From: Tubulanus polymorphus
Taxonomy: Eukaryota; Nemertea; Palaeonemertea; Tubulaniformes; Tubulanidae
NCBI RefSeq assembly: GCF_964204645.1
Contig: NC_134036.1
Location: forward strand, 6,213,600-6,277,599
Length of the DNA: 64,000 bases
Direction of reading: 5' to 3'
Under the pieces are notes generated by a model. It was not told the origin of the DNA. It searched no databases and saw only the letters and a list, made by a program, of their open reading frames with translations. Each line of letters begins with the position of its first letter. Position 1 is the first letter of the stretch. The position numbers and the translations under genes are program-made. This document shows, one piece after another, positions 1 through 9,660 of this stretch.

Positions 1-1199
1 TAGACCTCCATATCTTCTATCGAAATTGATTCAACTTTGTACGCTATTTCAAACGTCACATCGTCGTGAAGTGTTGCTTTCAAAACGCACAGTACGACGA
101 GAAAGCCGTCAGATTTGACACTCAGTGATTCCAGGTAGTTGTAACTGAGTAAAACATCAGTTCCTACTACGCGTAACCCTTCTAGTTTATATACACCGAT
201 GACGCCACCGGATGTGCTGAGATCACGTGTCCAGTTGAAGACGACGTACTGTAACACCTGCACTGTGATAGACCAGCAGTGTAAGTGTTTTGATCGAGTT
301 ATTACGTGTAAACTGTTGTCATCGGGAATGAGCACTCCCGACTCGTTATTAGAGATCTGAATCAACGGATTAGAGACGTTCCAATCAGATATTTTATAAA
401 GTTGAACCACAAGCTGTGATTTGATTAGAATTTTATAGGATACTAAAGTAGCCTTGTTCGTTTTAGTATAAAATGAGGATGGTGGATGTCCGGATTGTTG
501 GCGTATAAGACCTATCGGTTCACTGCTGGAGTTCCATCCGTCGTGAATTTTAAATGGTGTCTTGACGTAATACCGTGATTTGATATTGATGAGGGTTAGA
601 TTCATTCCTAAACCCTCTGGCATTCCTATCCATTCAAGAAACATTGTACAAAAACGAATAAATAAATTGAATTTGTATCCCATTGGTGTTTTTAATTCAT
701 TCACGTTGAGAAATGAGTTTCCACAGTTGCCGCTGATTCTCAATCGGCTTCGTCCATAACGATACATGATATAAACCCGACTTCCTCGCGCACCATCGAT
801 GCGGCTCTTAAACATCAACAAGATCGAATCTTTGCGGCGGATTTCATGTTTTCCTTTACTGCAGAATCTGATATCAGCCTCATAGACGAGAAGGTAGTTA
901 TCACTACAGAATATTGACGGCTCGATGTCGTAGTAAAATTGGACGAGAAAAGTTCCCGGTAAAGAGCTGTTGATGAACAAACGACATTCAACACCGCGCG
1001 ATAACGACGGGTAATTCGGTGAAACGATGTAACCGGACGTAGAATCTAGCGGGTACCACGTGTTGTTACAAGACGAACTTACCGTCACAGACGATTCCTC
1101 GATAGAGTCTGCGCGATCAGCGCGCGCGATGCGAACTTGACAGACGATCAGCGACGCTACAAACAGCGCTCTCAGTCGCTGCTCCATACCGAACAACAT
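1..1199 (-). CDS. Receptor copy A, first coding exon (signal peptide + CUB), cut by the window edge
   Basis: This is the N-terminal exon of a fifth receptor gene. The ATG at 1199 (reading M-L-F-G-M-E-Q) stays in the same frame as the last visible codons at positions 3-5, so the exon is probably open throughout, though I did not translate every codon. It encodes a hydrophobic signal peptide, then a CUB domain with the SPNYP motif, then CUB-like sequence. By alignment with copy B the window ends only a few codons before the expected splice donor; exons 2 and 3 lie off the left edge. A putative acceptor (CGCAG) sits just upstream of the ATG, as in the other copies. The exon's last 40 bases differ from both B and E, while its middle resembles E more than B. 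Probably an intact gene, but that cannot be shown here. Confidence 0.85.
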   Translation of the reverse strand, partial: MLFGMEQRLRALFVASLIVCQVRIARADRADSIEESSVTVSSSCNNTWYPLDSTSGYIVSPNYPSLSRGVECRLFINSSLPGTFLVQFYYDIEPSIFCSDNYLLVYEADIRFCSKGKHEIRRKDSILLMFKSRIDGARGSRVYIMYRYGRSRLRISGNCGNSFLNVNELKTPMGYKFNLFIRFCTMFLEWIGMPEGLGMNLTLINIKSRYYVKTPFKIHDGWNSSSEPIGLIRQQSGHPPSSFYTKTNKATLVSYKILIKSQLVVQLYKISDWNVSNPLIQISNNESGVLIPDDNSLHVITRSKHLHCWSITVQVLQYVVFNWTRDLSTSGGVIGVYKLEGLRVVGTDVLLSYNYLESLSVKSDGFLVVLCVLKATLHDDVTFEIAYKVESISIEDMEV

Positions 1200-1605
1200 A
1201 ACTGCGACAGAATGAACGAAATTCGTCAAGTGACAGAGAATCTGTCATTGGTCGGATGACGATCCTATTACATCCAATCAGAAAATTCGCTCGCCGAGTC
1301 GAAAATGCTTCTAGTATTTTCATTAAAAATACGTACGTTGCAAATTCAACTCACGAAAATATAATAATGCAATATGATATAGAAAATTCACGAGATTTTA
1401 GTGATTCTAGTTTTAGTTTGTTAACTGACTGCAATATGTTATAAGTCCATATAATTCATTGATTAAACCTCGAACACTTTAACAAGCCGAGTTTTATCCG
1501 CGCAGAAATATTCCGATCCAAATTTCCGATGTAATGAATATGTTTGCATCAAATGTATAGACAATTTCGTTTATCTCTTTCTTCGACATATGGATCGTCA
1601 CGGGT
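1200..1605. other. 5' flank of receptor A
   Basis: No gene is seen. This is the immediate upstream region of copy A and is related to the sequence upstream of copies B to E (the run around TGGTCGGAT and CCAATCAGAAAATTCG). It would be intron or 5'UTR if the conserved upstream donor at about 3737 is used. Confidence 0.5.
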
Positions 1606-1890
1606 CTAGCGGGTACCACGTGTTGTTACAAGACGAACTTACCGTCACAGACGATTCCTCGATAGAGGCTGCGCGATCAGCGCGCGCGATGCGAACTTGA
1701 CAGACGATCAGCGACGCTATAAACAGCGCTCTCAGCCGCTGCTCCATACCGAACATCGTCACTGCGACGAAATGAACGAAATTCGTCAAGTTTCACAGAA
1801 TCGTTTATTGGTCGGATCATAATCCAGTCAGAAAATTCGTTCCACCGACTGGAATATTTCTTAATACAGTTTTAGTAGAAATGCGCTCAC
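1606..1890 (-). pseudogene. Duplicated fragment of the receptor signal-peptide exon
   Basis: This stretch repeats the first about 60 codons of receptor exon 1 (signal peptide and start of CUB) plus some 5' flank, almost base for base with copies A to E. Homology stops abruptly at 1606, at the codons for Y-P-L-D, and a TGA follows at 1598-1600. No splice donor replaces the rest of the exon, so it would encode only a short secreted stub of about 50-60 residues. It lies 400 bp upstream of copy A's start on the same strand. It is best read as a relic of unequal crossing-over or partial duplication. An alternative short secreted product is possible but unsupported. Confidence 0.75.
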
Positions 1891-2470
1891 TACAAATTCA
1901 ACCAACGGATAAAAAATAAACCAACGGCATACAGAATTTCATGTTTCTATTTTCGCAATTATTCTAGGTGTGATTCGTTCCAATATTATATTTCTCATTT
2001 CTATTTGAGTTGTGTTTGTTAAGTTATTATACCCCCATACTCCCAGAACACCGATGCCCAGTTTAATAGACTCAAACTTTAACCCGGGGGCTAACTCAAT
2101 TGAAAATGAATAAAGTTAGCCCTAAAGATGATACCAGTCTATAAAACCCGGCCGGGAATTTTACCCGAGCAGAAGAAAAAAACCTTCTCATCCGGTTTAT
2201 CGATTCCGTAGACCTTCAACCAAAAATATATGGATAAAGTCTTACTGTATTTCTTCATATGGATCACGAACGTTGTGTATATTCTCAAAACCCATCCATG
2301 ATATTTGATTAAGAATGATTTTTATCTTAATTCAAATCCTAAGCAATTTTGAGTCTAGAATTGCGTATACTGGAACGAATTTTTTCCATGAAAAAACCAG
2401 TCGATATCAAGACCGCTGTTAATTTGATTAATATACAGATTAAGAAACGTGAATAAAACTCAATCTCATT
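1891..2470. other. Spacer 2 sequence upstream of A
   Basis: No gene seen. The part ending at ACTCAATCTCATTG (about 2470) matches the upstream spacers of B (about 19.99-20.02 kb) and C, so this belongs to the repeated 5' flank of the receptor unit. It is interrupted by the LINE fragment that follows. Confidence 0.5.
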
Positions 2471-3406
2471 GGTCACTCACAGATATGGGTTTACTCAAAA
2501 ATACATTATTTTTGGTTTACTATATAACAAATGGGCAGTTCATAAGCTGCAGTTAAGATTTTTCAGGTTCCTAATGGGGCTTCATTCTAAGGTTACTATT
2601 TATCCTATTTTTAGTGATTTAGGAGAGGTTCCATTCATATCGATATTACTATTTCAGCTTTGAAGTACTGGATATCAGTTAGGTCGTCGAATAATAGCGC
2701 ATCATTGATGTACTTGTCCTTTTTAGAACAATATAAAGATGCCAGGGAGGGCAATTTCAATTATGTATCTACTGTTAAATCAGTTCCATCAAATTTAGGG
2801 TACTCAAATGTTTGGAACAATTTGGATCATTATTCAAATAGCATTATTTTGGTTATTAGAAAGCGTCTGATAATTATATTTGTGGATCTCTGGCAAATAT
2901 TTATTCGTACTAAAAGATTTTAACCTCAGAAATGCTGTTGCTAAATTACGGACGTCTACCCACAGCTACTAATTAAAAAAAGATAGACACCGCGGTATAG
3001 AAAAGGAAAAACGTTTGTGCGATATCTGTTATGTGTTAGACGATGAATGTCACTTTTTGTTCCATTGTAAAAGGATCGCTAATCCAAGAAAGGAATTAAA
3101 TATATCTATCCTAGACGTATAAGTTTAATCTCCACTTTCGACAACATAAATCCAACACCCAGTTAGTTGTTCAGATAGCCAAATTCATTAAACTCGGTTT
3201 GCCATTGTCCTAATATTTCTTCGATTAATGTTTTTTTCTTTATATTTTCAATTATGTTTTTCTTCATCTGTAATTAATGTTAATTATGCCTCATTTTATT
3301 GCTTGTTTAACTCATATTATGTATACACTTGATTTTACCGAAACTGTATCAGTTGAAAACAATGGGTTTTTTAAAATGTTTATGCTGAATAAAGGGTGAA
3401 TTGAAT
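2471..3406 (+). mobile_element. 5'-truncated, degenerate non-LTR retrotransposon (LINE) 3' end
   Basis: On the plus strand, broken reading frames (2469-2663, 2660-2923, then about 2995-3110) give the C-terminal part of a LINE reverse-transcriptase ORF. Visible are an L-R-F-F-R-F-L-M-G-like stretch, a K-Y-W-I motif, and a terminal zinc-knuckle-like C-x2-C-x7-E-C-H-F-x3-H-C followed by K-R. Several stops and frameshifts interrupt it. The 3' end carries ATTGAATTGAA-type repeats, as many LINE tails do. Flanks align to the unbroken sequence upstream of B (CTCATTG | AACAC), so this is an insertion into the receptor 5' flank. Inactive. Confidence 0.75.
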
Positions 3407-3737
3407 TGAACACGAATCTCTATTATGAGGCTCATCGAGTCTCGGTAGAACCTGATCTGACTTGAGATTTGGATTTAAAAATCTAACGTATACATTTTGT
3501 TTATCATGCGTGTAACGAATTCGCACGAAGTGTCGCGTATTCTGGGCTTAATCCCTTTTGTCTCGTGATAATTTCTTCTAATAAACTAATGTTCGTTATC
3601 TGAGCAGTCCGCAAACATCGATGCCGAATTGTAAAATTCGAAATTCGGACAGAATTCACGACAGATTAAAGGCTTGGCGTTAAAAACATATATTAGTTCA
3701 GCATAGTTGGATGTTTTTAGGCAATCTTATACCTTAC

Positions 3738-3800
3738 TTTGTGATAGAAGTAACGATTTCTCATCGAAAAAGTCTGAACTTTGCACTGGGCCAAGTTGCA
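3738..3800 (-). promoter_or_regulatory. Putative non-coding first-exon splice donor of receptor A
   Basis: On the minus strand CACAAA|GTAAGG is a good donor, with exon sequence starting at 3738 and running to higher coordinates (upstream end not defined). The same donor (CACAAG or CACAAA followed by GTAAGG) recurs upstream of every receptor: 20348, 31302, 41280, 46070 (relic X) and 63782. A candidate acceptor (TTCATTCTxTCGCAG) lies 2 nt before each receptor ATG. This suggests a spliced 5'UTR. Inference from conservation; no transcript seen. Confidence 0.4.
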
Positions 3801-4070
3801 CTGTCGTGACCGAAGTCCAAAAGTGGTCTTAAATCATAAGACTGGTCTTTAGCCGTTAGATCGGGTATATAATGAAGTTGGTCTAAGATTAGTCTTAAAT
3901 CTAAGGCATGACTGGATTCAAACGACATTGTGGAGTAAGATAGATTAGAAGATTAGAGCTGAACAAATGCATTCGTATTTGCAAAATCTTGCCTATATCA
4001 GCATTTCTGAAATTCTAGAATTTCTCGAGAGTGATGCTGAACAGATATTACAGCAAGGCGTATATATGTA

Positions 4071-4097
4071 AAACGCCTCGAGGCAGTTACTGTAAAA
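4071..4097. promoter_or_regulatory. Conserved CCTCGAGG element upstream of receptor A
   Basis: Near-invariant block with core CGCCTCGAGGCAGTTACTGT. It recurs upstream of B (20562-20588), C (31514-31540), D (41498-41524), relic X (46380-46406, with the palindrome broken to CCCCGAGG) and, cut by the edge, E (63996-64000). Its conservation exceeds its surroundings. Could be a transcription-factor site or part of the first exon or promoter. Confidence 0.4.
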
Positions 4098-4809
4098 ACG
4101 GTCTAAACTTTGTGTGCACGACAGCGGTTTTCAGTATGTATCATGTATCCGTCTAGATCAAATATATCCCCGAGCATTTCGATTTGCTAGAAAACCAGCG
4201 AATAATTCAGATACAAATCACAATAACATTAAGACCTAACTAACGCACGCTGGAATTAAACCGTTTTTGCAAAATTAATTGCTAATTGATATGGTTGGAC
4301 GCTATTGAAATATGTACATGTTCCGTCTAGTTATTTCTGGCTTAGTGGCGATTGCCGAGTGAAAATATCTGAAATTTATCCCGGTATTGTGAGTACGTAG
4401 ATGCCGCAAAGTATTGTAATAAGTTGGTCCAATCATTTTCCAAATCAGGGCCTAAAACGACGCAATGCAATGTGAAAAGCGCAAAACAACGCAATGTTAA
4501 ATTTACTAAAATATGAGAAATATTTCTGGTAGTTTCTACCACCCTAGTATTTTGATAGTTTTTCATTGCAATATGTCATATCGATAATATTGTTTGATTG
4601 GGATCTACATAAACTATTTCTGATTCGGAATAGCCGTCATTCGTGATAATATGCTAGAATTAACCGAAAAAGATACGAATGTGGAATAAGCACGGTGTCT
4701 GATATTGATTGTCATTATAATGCAATCAAATCATGCTTACGTTGAGCATTTGACGCGGTAAGAATTGTAGGTTTAGAGCGCTGCGATTCGTATAGCGAGT
4801 GTAAGGCAC

Positions 4810-4995
4810 GTGGATTGCGTTTACACAGAGGACAGCGTGCGCGCGGCAGCGAAATGTGGCGGAAACTTTCTTGTGAAAATATATCGTCGAAGTAACGATT
4901 TAAAGGAAGAACTAGAAATGACCATGAATGCGTTGCAAGCCGCGGACGAAACGGCGTATCCTATTGATCTGACATTTTCTAACTTCGAATCATAA
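4810..4995 (+). CDS. Possible small coding exon of unknown function (left copy)
   Basis: Open frame of about 61 residues, conserved with 47428-47580. Differences between the copies include several synonymous ones (AAC/AAT, GAA/GAG, CTA/CTG), and codon use is GC-richer than the flanks. The core is charged and helical-looking (K-E-E-L-E-M, then A-L-Q-A-A-D-E-T-A-Y-P). There is no signal peptide and no family I recognise. The left copy ends in TAA at 4993-4995; the right copy diverges after the L-T-F codons. It converges with the minus-strand knottin whose poly(A) signal lies at 5035-5040. It may be an exon relic rather than a full gene. Confidence 0.3.
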   Translation: MDCVYTEDSVRAAAKCGGNFLVKIYRRSNDLKEELEMTMNALQAADETAYPIDLTFSNFES

Positions 4996-5224
4996 ACAGT
5001 AAACAAGCCAATCATTGATTAATTTACTCGCACTTTTATTGAATCTAATTATGACACGGAGTTTGACGTCGGAGTTACAAATATCAATTCAATTCGAGTC
5101 AAGCTTTTTCTCAACATGCAAAACCTTTTAGGTAACCTGCCGACTGTGGTTTAGTTTCATAATGGGATATTACCCGAACAACCGCAAATTCATATCCCAT
5201 TATAGGCCCTTATCGCCATAACGA

Positions 5225-6137
5225 TTAGCTACAAAATCCGGCTATGCATTTTTTGTCGCAACAGTCAGAGCTATAGTAACAACTATCTGCTTTTTTCATG
5301 CAACGTCGAGTCCCTGAAAGTACGAAATTGAAAATGGAATTTTGAAGTGAAATAAGCTTTTCTTACTTAAGTGAATGTATGATTCCGAACCCAGAGCATA
5401 TATAGAACCGGTAATGATCCCGACGATTGGGATCTTAGAAGCCACTCATTGTTGTCGATCATTTAGACGAACGAATGTATTTAAGAGTTGCATGTTCGTA
5501 AGATCAATATTTCAGGTCAATTGAATGAACTACTTGCAAAACCAGCTATCCCGCCAGATGGCGTGATGAGCAGTAGATCGTTCGTTGTCAAAATTAGTTC
5601 ATTTTCGATTCACTTTGAAATGGATTGTAAGACTCCCGAATCCATGTATTATCACAGGACTCACCAAATATGAAATACTTTCATTCTTATTATTAGATTT
5701 GGAGATTATCTTCATAAATAATTGATTCATTTAAGTGAAGAGTTCATTCAGATTTAATTGATTTGAAGAAGAAAATTGAACGCGACAAACTATCTACTAG
5801 CGAACCTAACGCATCCTCGCCTGCCATATGCGGAATCCTCGATTACCACATTAGCACACTGCGGCTACCCCATTGATTCTAATCAGTATATGAGCATGTA
5901 ATATTATCTATGAGATCTAATTCGTTGAATTAATTCGTTCGATAATCATCTACTTAATCGATAAATAACTACTAAATGTGAACTGATAATTACAAATTTT
6001 AATCAATGCGTATTATTCGTGGAATCGTACGAAATCGTGTATTGTATTCCCAGTTACTTACGCGCGTCTACAATGGCCACGGCACTGACGACAATCACAG
6101 CAACAGCACACATTCGAGTCATTAAATGAGCCAGCAT
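5225..6137 (-). CDS. Secreted knottin (inhibitor-cystine-knot) peptide gene K1
   Basis: Two coding exons, 6062-6137 and 5225-5313, joined by a phase-1 intron (donor GCGC|GTAAGT, acceptor TTTCAG|GG), give a 54-residue precursor. Exon 1 encodes an N-terminal signal peptide (M-L-A-H-L-M-T-R, then a V/A/I-rich core). Exon 2 begins with a basic R-T-R-R run, a likely processing site, followed by six cysteines spaced C-x6-C-x5-CC-x3-C-x4-C, the classic C-C-CC-C-C knottin framework. An acceptor (TTCTAG|GCG) lies just before the ATG. A probable 5'UTR exon ends at donor CTGAG|GTAGGT (exon from 7051 upward). AATAAA lies at 5035-5040 (minus strand). The 3'UTR shares a block with K2 and K3, showing paralogy. 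Ion-channel ligand, antimicrobial or signalling peptide are all possible; I do not assign one. Confidence 0.8.
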
Positions 6138-7548
6138 TTTCGCGCCTAGAATTTTACTAAAATATTTGAAGCCATGGAAATTACAATATCCGTGATAAGA
6201 CGATGAGGAAAAATCCCACAATGAATCAAAAAAGTTTATTTCAAAATTATAAATATTCCGGGTGATTGCCACCACCCATCTTCAGTCTAAAAAAATAATT
6301 TAAAAATTACCACTCGGAATATTTCTAATTTCAAATAAGCTTTTTAGATTCATTCATATATTGTGGGATTTTAACTCATGAATGATATCTATTAGCAATC
6401 ACAAATTCTGATTATGCAAAAACTTTCAACGGGCTCTCAGTTACTGGACATTTTGTCAGGTAATGTACCAGGTTTAGAAAAATGCAGCTCTCTGCATATA
6501 ACGGGTTTTCTGTATTTCTGGTTTGAATGCTGTTCCATAAGTTCATTCTTTTTTAATCTATTGTATCGTATCGTCCTTGCAATCAAAAGGAAAGTACGTT
6601 GAAGCCCAAATTTATAGCATATATAAATGAAGGTTCCAGCGAGAAACATCAGACTAAAAGGTAAAGGAAACATCGCGCGGATATCCGTAACCGTTTGTTT
6701 ACATAGAATAATCGCGGCTCGTTGTCGAAAATTCAAAGGAAAAGCGTAATTGAAATGATAAAGAGCTGAATTTCTGATAAGGTATCGCATTGACTGGAAG
6801 GAGAACGGTGTTTTCACTCTCCGCATCCTCGTTTAGACCCTATCTTAACCCAAATACCATCCAAGCGAAATTGACAAAATCAGGACTCGCCATAGTTTAG
6901 ACAAGTTTCGCTAGAATCTATTCTTTTTATGAAATTGATGAAATAATTAATCTGCGTTTTTATGTATTTTGTATAATTCTATTTCTTATTTCAACATTTG
7001 ATCGTAAAAAATATAGATTTGAATTATTAGTATTTTATCGACGGACCTACCTCAGTCGCTTGTTCTGACGTATTCAACTTTTCGAATCGAAAATGTTTTC
7101 CCGAGCTAGCACAGTCTACGAATGAATAAAACACATCGCGCGTAAAATAGTATACGTGTTGAAATAGAAATCGGAGTTATACAGATATACTACACAGCTC
7201 ACTCGCGTCGATGTGTTTGTTCAATCGCTTCGCACCCGGCTCTTCAAAATCGATCCACGCGCATCACTATCTCACTCCGCAATGATCCATGAGTATAATG
7301 TTTCGAACTTACGGGATATCATTATGTATATTTAAATCAGCTGTCGCCTTTCATAATTTATGAATATCAATTTTTCATATGCTGTTTGAGTATTTTCGCT
7401 CGTGTGCGGTGAATACCTACACAGAACGCATCATTCTGACTAGAAACAGGTCTTAAATTGCGATTGAAAGTGACTATTGAATCCGATCGATATTTTTGAT
7501 TGGAGGTTTCCTACGCGTGTTTTGTCGACCACTATGTGCGGTCCCGAC
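6138..7548. other. 5' intron and upstream region of K1
   Basis: No additional gene supported. It contains the K1 5'UTR-exon donor at about 7050 (minus strand; exon about 7051-7135). A 129-codon minus-strand frame at 6437-6826 lies inside the intron and is disrupted in the duplicate, so I do not call it. Confidence 0.4.
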
Positions 7549-7632
7549 TACCGTCCTCCCCAGGTAGGGATTCGAACCTGATGGCGTCGCTACACTCGGC
7601 CACGGCACGAACCCCTGCCACAATAGACCGAA
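7549..7632 (-). repeat. tRNA-like (SINE-head-like) repeat
   Basis: The minus strand reads GTGGCCGAGTG (A-box-like) and about 22 nt later GGTTCGAATCC (perfect B-box). A and B boxes are closer than in a functional tRNA, and I see no full cloverleaf or acceptor stem. Probably a tRNA-derived SINE fragment or tRNA pseudogene. A sister copy in the opposite orientation starts 155 bp away (7786-7870). Both recur in the duplicate at 50.16-50.51 kb. Confidence 0.45.
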
Positions 7633-7785
7633 TGCGGCACCGATCAGATTGTTCGTTGTATAATCACTAAAGCAAAGTTCACGGAAGAACTATCGATCGG
7701 AAAACCCGGACTAAATTGGATAAAACGGGTTTTCTAATTGGCTAATATTGTAATCATCTAAGCTTCGTGTGCATCTGTACACTCG

Positions 7786-7870
7786 GTCTAGTGTGGCAGG
7801 GTTTCGTACCGCGGCAATCTCGATGCCGTCATGTTCGAATCCCTGCTGGGGGAGGATGCTGACTGCCGAG
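7786..7870 (+). repeat. tRNA-like repeat, divergent partner
   Basis: The plus strand carries GTGTGGCAGGGTTTCGTACC and then the B-box-like TGTTCGAATCCCTGC. It aligns with the reverse complement of 7549-7632, so the two are arranged head to head. No intact tRNA is inferred. Confidence 0.4.
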
Positions 7871-8242
7871 TAACTATCTTAGACCTCAGTAATGACATCA
7901 TGTGCAAATACATCGTGTACAGTGGTCACGCTATTGCGTCATATTGACCGTCATCTGGTCATAGATGACTAATTTCGCCCGAGTGTACTGGTCTGCAAAG
8001 TCTTGGAGAAATGATTCTGCCTGAATGAGATCCGTCTTGTTAACTTCTCCGGTGTATATAGTTGAAAGAACTGCTAAAACTGAATCGTTTGCTTTTATTT
8101 GATTAACTGATTTGCATATATTTGCATATATTATATATTCATCATAGTCAGTCAGTAACCTGACTGTGATTTAGTTTTATAATCGCATATTTCCCAAAAC
8201 CACTGCGAGTAATCCGATTGTAAACCCAATTTTCACCAACGA

Positions 8243-8319
8243 TTAGCAACACCTTGCCTGGTTACATTTGCCGCTGCAACACTCAGCATCGTGGGCGCAA
8301 AGTCCCAAGTTTTTGCAAC
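8243..8319 (-). CDS. Knottin-like peptide K2, mature-peptide exon (signal exon not found)
   Basis: This phase-1 exon (acceptor AAATATAG|GT, stop TAA at 8243-8245) encodes C-x5-C-x5-CC-x3-C-x4-CC, the six-cysteine knottin pattern plus a final extra cysteine. Its 3'UTR is clearly paralogous to those of K1 and K3, and AATAAA lies at 8094-8099 (minus strand). A 5'UTR-like exon homologous to that of K1 is present from 9145 upward, but with a GC donor (CTAAG|GCAAGA). Between them (8320-9144) I found no signal-peptide exon with a phase-1 donor. A repeat-like stretch (8581-8830) occupies the expected place, so K2 may be missing its secretory exon or carry it in a form I cannot recognise. Confidence 0.6.
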
Positions 8320-9144
8320 CTATATTTTATAATAGAAACAATAAATTCAAATAGAATTTTGATGTGAAACAGAGCTCTTACTTAAAAGCGAGGAAATAAT
8401 TGACTCGCTATCGTTCGAGTCTATACGTTCATTCGTTAAACAAATACTCAATGTTAACTGATGAATGCAAATTTGTGTATTTTATGCAAGACATCCAATG
8501 GCATTCTTATCATTTGTCCAGTCGTTACTCACCCGCAGCGATAGATCTAAATCTAGAAGTACATAGAATATAAACAGGTGGTTTGCAGGCCCGTGTCGAG
8601 CTTTTCTGAGGGGCACGTCTATTTCAAGAAAAACGTTTTTCCCTGCAAAGTGTCACTTAACAGTTAAAAAGGACAAAAAACGCTTTTCATCTTCCAAAAA
8701 AAAAACACTTGAAAATTGTATCAAAAATTTGCAAAATCTTGACCCAAATTGTTTTTACACTGACTTTGAAAATTAAAGGGGGCTCGTTCGCTTCCCCCGG
8801 ACCCTAAACCAAATTAAGTAAATGAAAGAAGTGACAGGAAGGATAAGCCTACACTGTTCCTACTGATCCCTTACCTTAATTTCTTCCCATTCTTAAAAAA
8901 CCCAAAAAACATCCTCCCAACGACTCGCATAATTAGTAGACATTTGCCATCTCATTAGTTGAGACTAACGTTTGCCGAAAATCTAACTTAATATGATGAG
9001 AAAGATGAAATTTTACTTCTGTCGTCTTTCTGATGTGATATATGCTGCATGTTAAAGTGTATATCGCTTTGTCGATGGACAATCAACGGCCGATTACGAA
9101 TGATGTGGATTTGAGTATTTCTTGAGCATAAGAGCTTTTCTTGC
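8320..9144. other. K2 intron region with repeat-like insertion
   Basis: No gene seen. The stretch about 8581-8830 has the look of an interspersed repeat (GAGGGGCACG near one end, CGCTTCCCCCGGACCC near the other). It is present in both segmental copies, so it predates the duplication. A candidate donor (CTGCGG|GTGAGT, minus strand) near 8531 has no usable upstream ATG frame. Confidence 0.3.
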
Positions 9145-9230
9145 CTTAGTCGCTTCGTTCAACGTAGCTTTTTCAACGTTCGAATAGAGAATATCTCGTT
9201 TCCTCGAGTCAGGATCCGTCGACGAATGAA
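9145..9230 (-). other. Putative 5'UTR exon of K2 with GC donor
   Basis: Homologous to the K1 leader exon (shared A-G-C-G-A-C-T-x-A-G end and upstream TATTCATTCGT). The donor here reads GCAAGA, whereas the duplicate at 51794 reads GTAAGA. Extent at the 5' side is approximate. Confidence 0.35.
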
Positions 9231-9485
9231 TATAACACATAGGATGAAGCGATCATTTATACGTTCTTAAGACATATTCAAAAAAATTCCAACATTTGCA
9301 CAGCTTAATATTAGTTACCCCACTAATGTTTGATGATTCTTGCAAGCTGAATCGATGCGAAACCGAAAACTTTCAAAATCGATCCTCGCTCATCACTATT
9401 TTCTCACACAAACCATGCGTATATTTCTTTTTGTCATTTGGTCTCGCGGGAAATAATACTTTTCATATATTAACCTGTCATATGT

Positions 9486-9660
9486 AGCCAGCATCACCAT
9501 CATCGCCTTCATTGTCACCACCACCTTCTCCAGCATCACCATCATCACCTTCTCCAGCATCACCATCATCGCCTTCATTGTCACCACCACCTTCTCCAGC
9601 ATCACCATCATCACCTTCTCCAGCATCACCACCGCAATCATCACATCGACTTCCCCAGCA
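9486..9660. repeat. Minisatellite with 66-bp unit, two copies
   Basis: Built of CAGCATCACCATCATC-type blocks (42 + 24 bp). The 66-bp unit occurs twice here and once in the duplicate (52138-52250). It yields apparent Pro/Ser-rich and His-rich reading frames that are artefacts of the repeat. Confidence 0.8.

Larger units (their letters stand above)
3407..4809. other. Spacer 2 continuing into spacer 1; no clear gene
   Basis: Non-coding by inspection. It contains the conserved putative 5'UTR-exon donor (3738) and the CCTCGAGG element (4071-4097), both listed separately. From about 4210 the sequence moves into spacer 1, shared with 46.8-47.4 kb. Relative to that second copy, about 280 bp (the counterpart of 46.54-46.82 kb) is missing at about 4235, so the left copy carries a deletion. 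Confidence 0.45.

Noticed and set aside
6437-6826. 129-codon minus-strand frame with hydrophobic stretches
   Set aside because: Lies in the K1 5' intron, is disrupted in the duplicate (49222-49440) and shows no recognisable family.
7549-7632. Functional tRNA gene
   Set aside because: Perfect B box but A-B spacing too short and no paired acceptor stem; kept only as a tRNA-like repeat.
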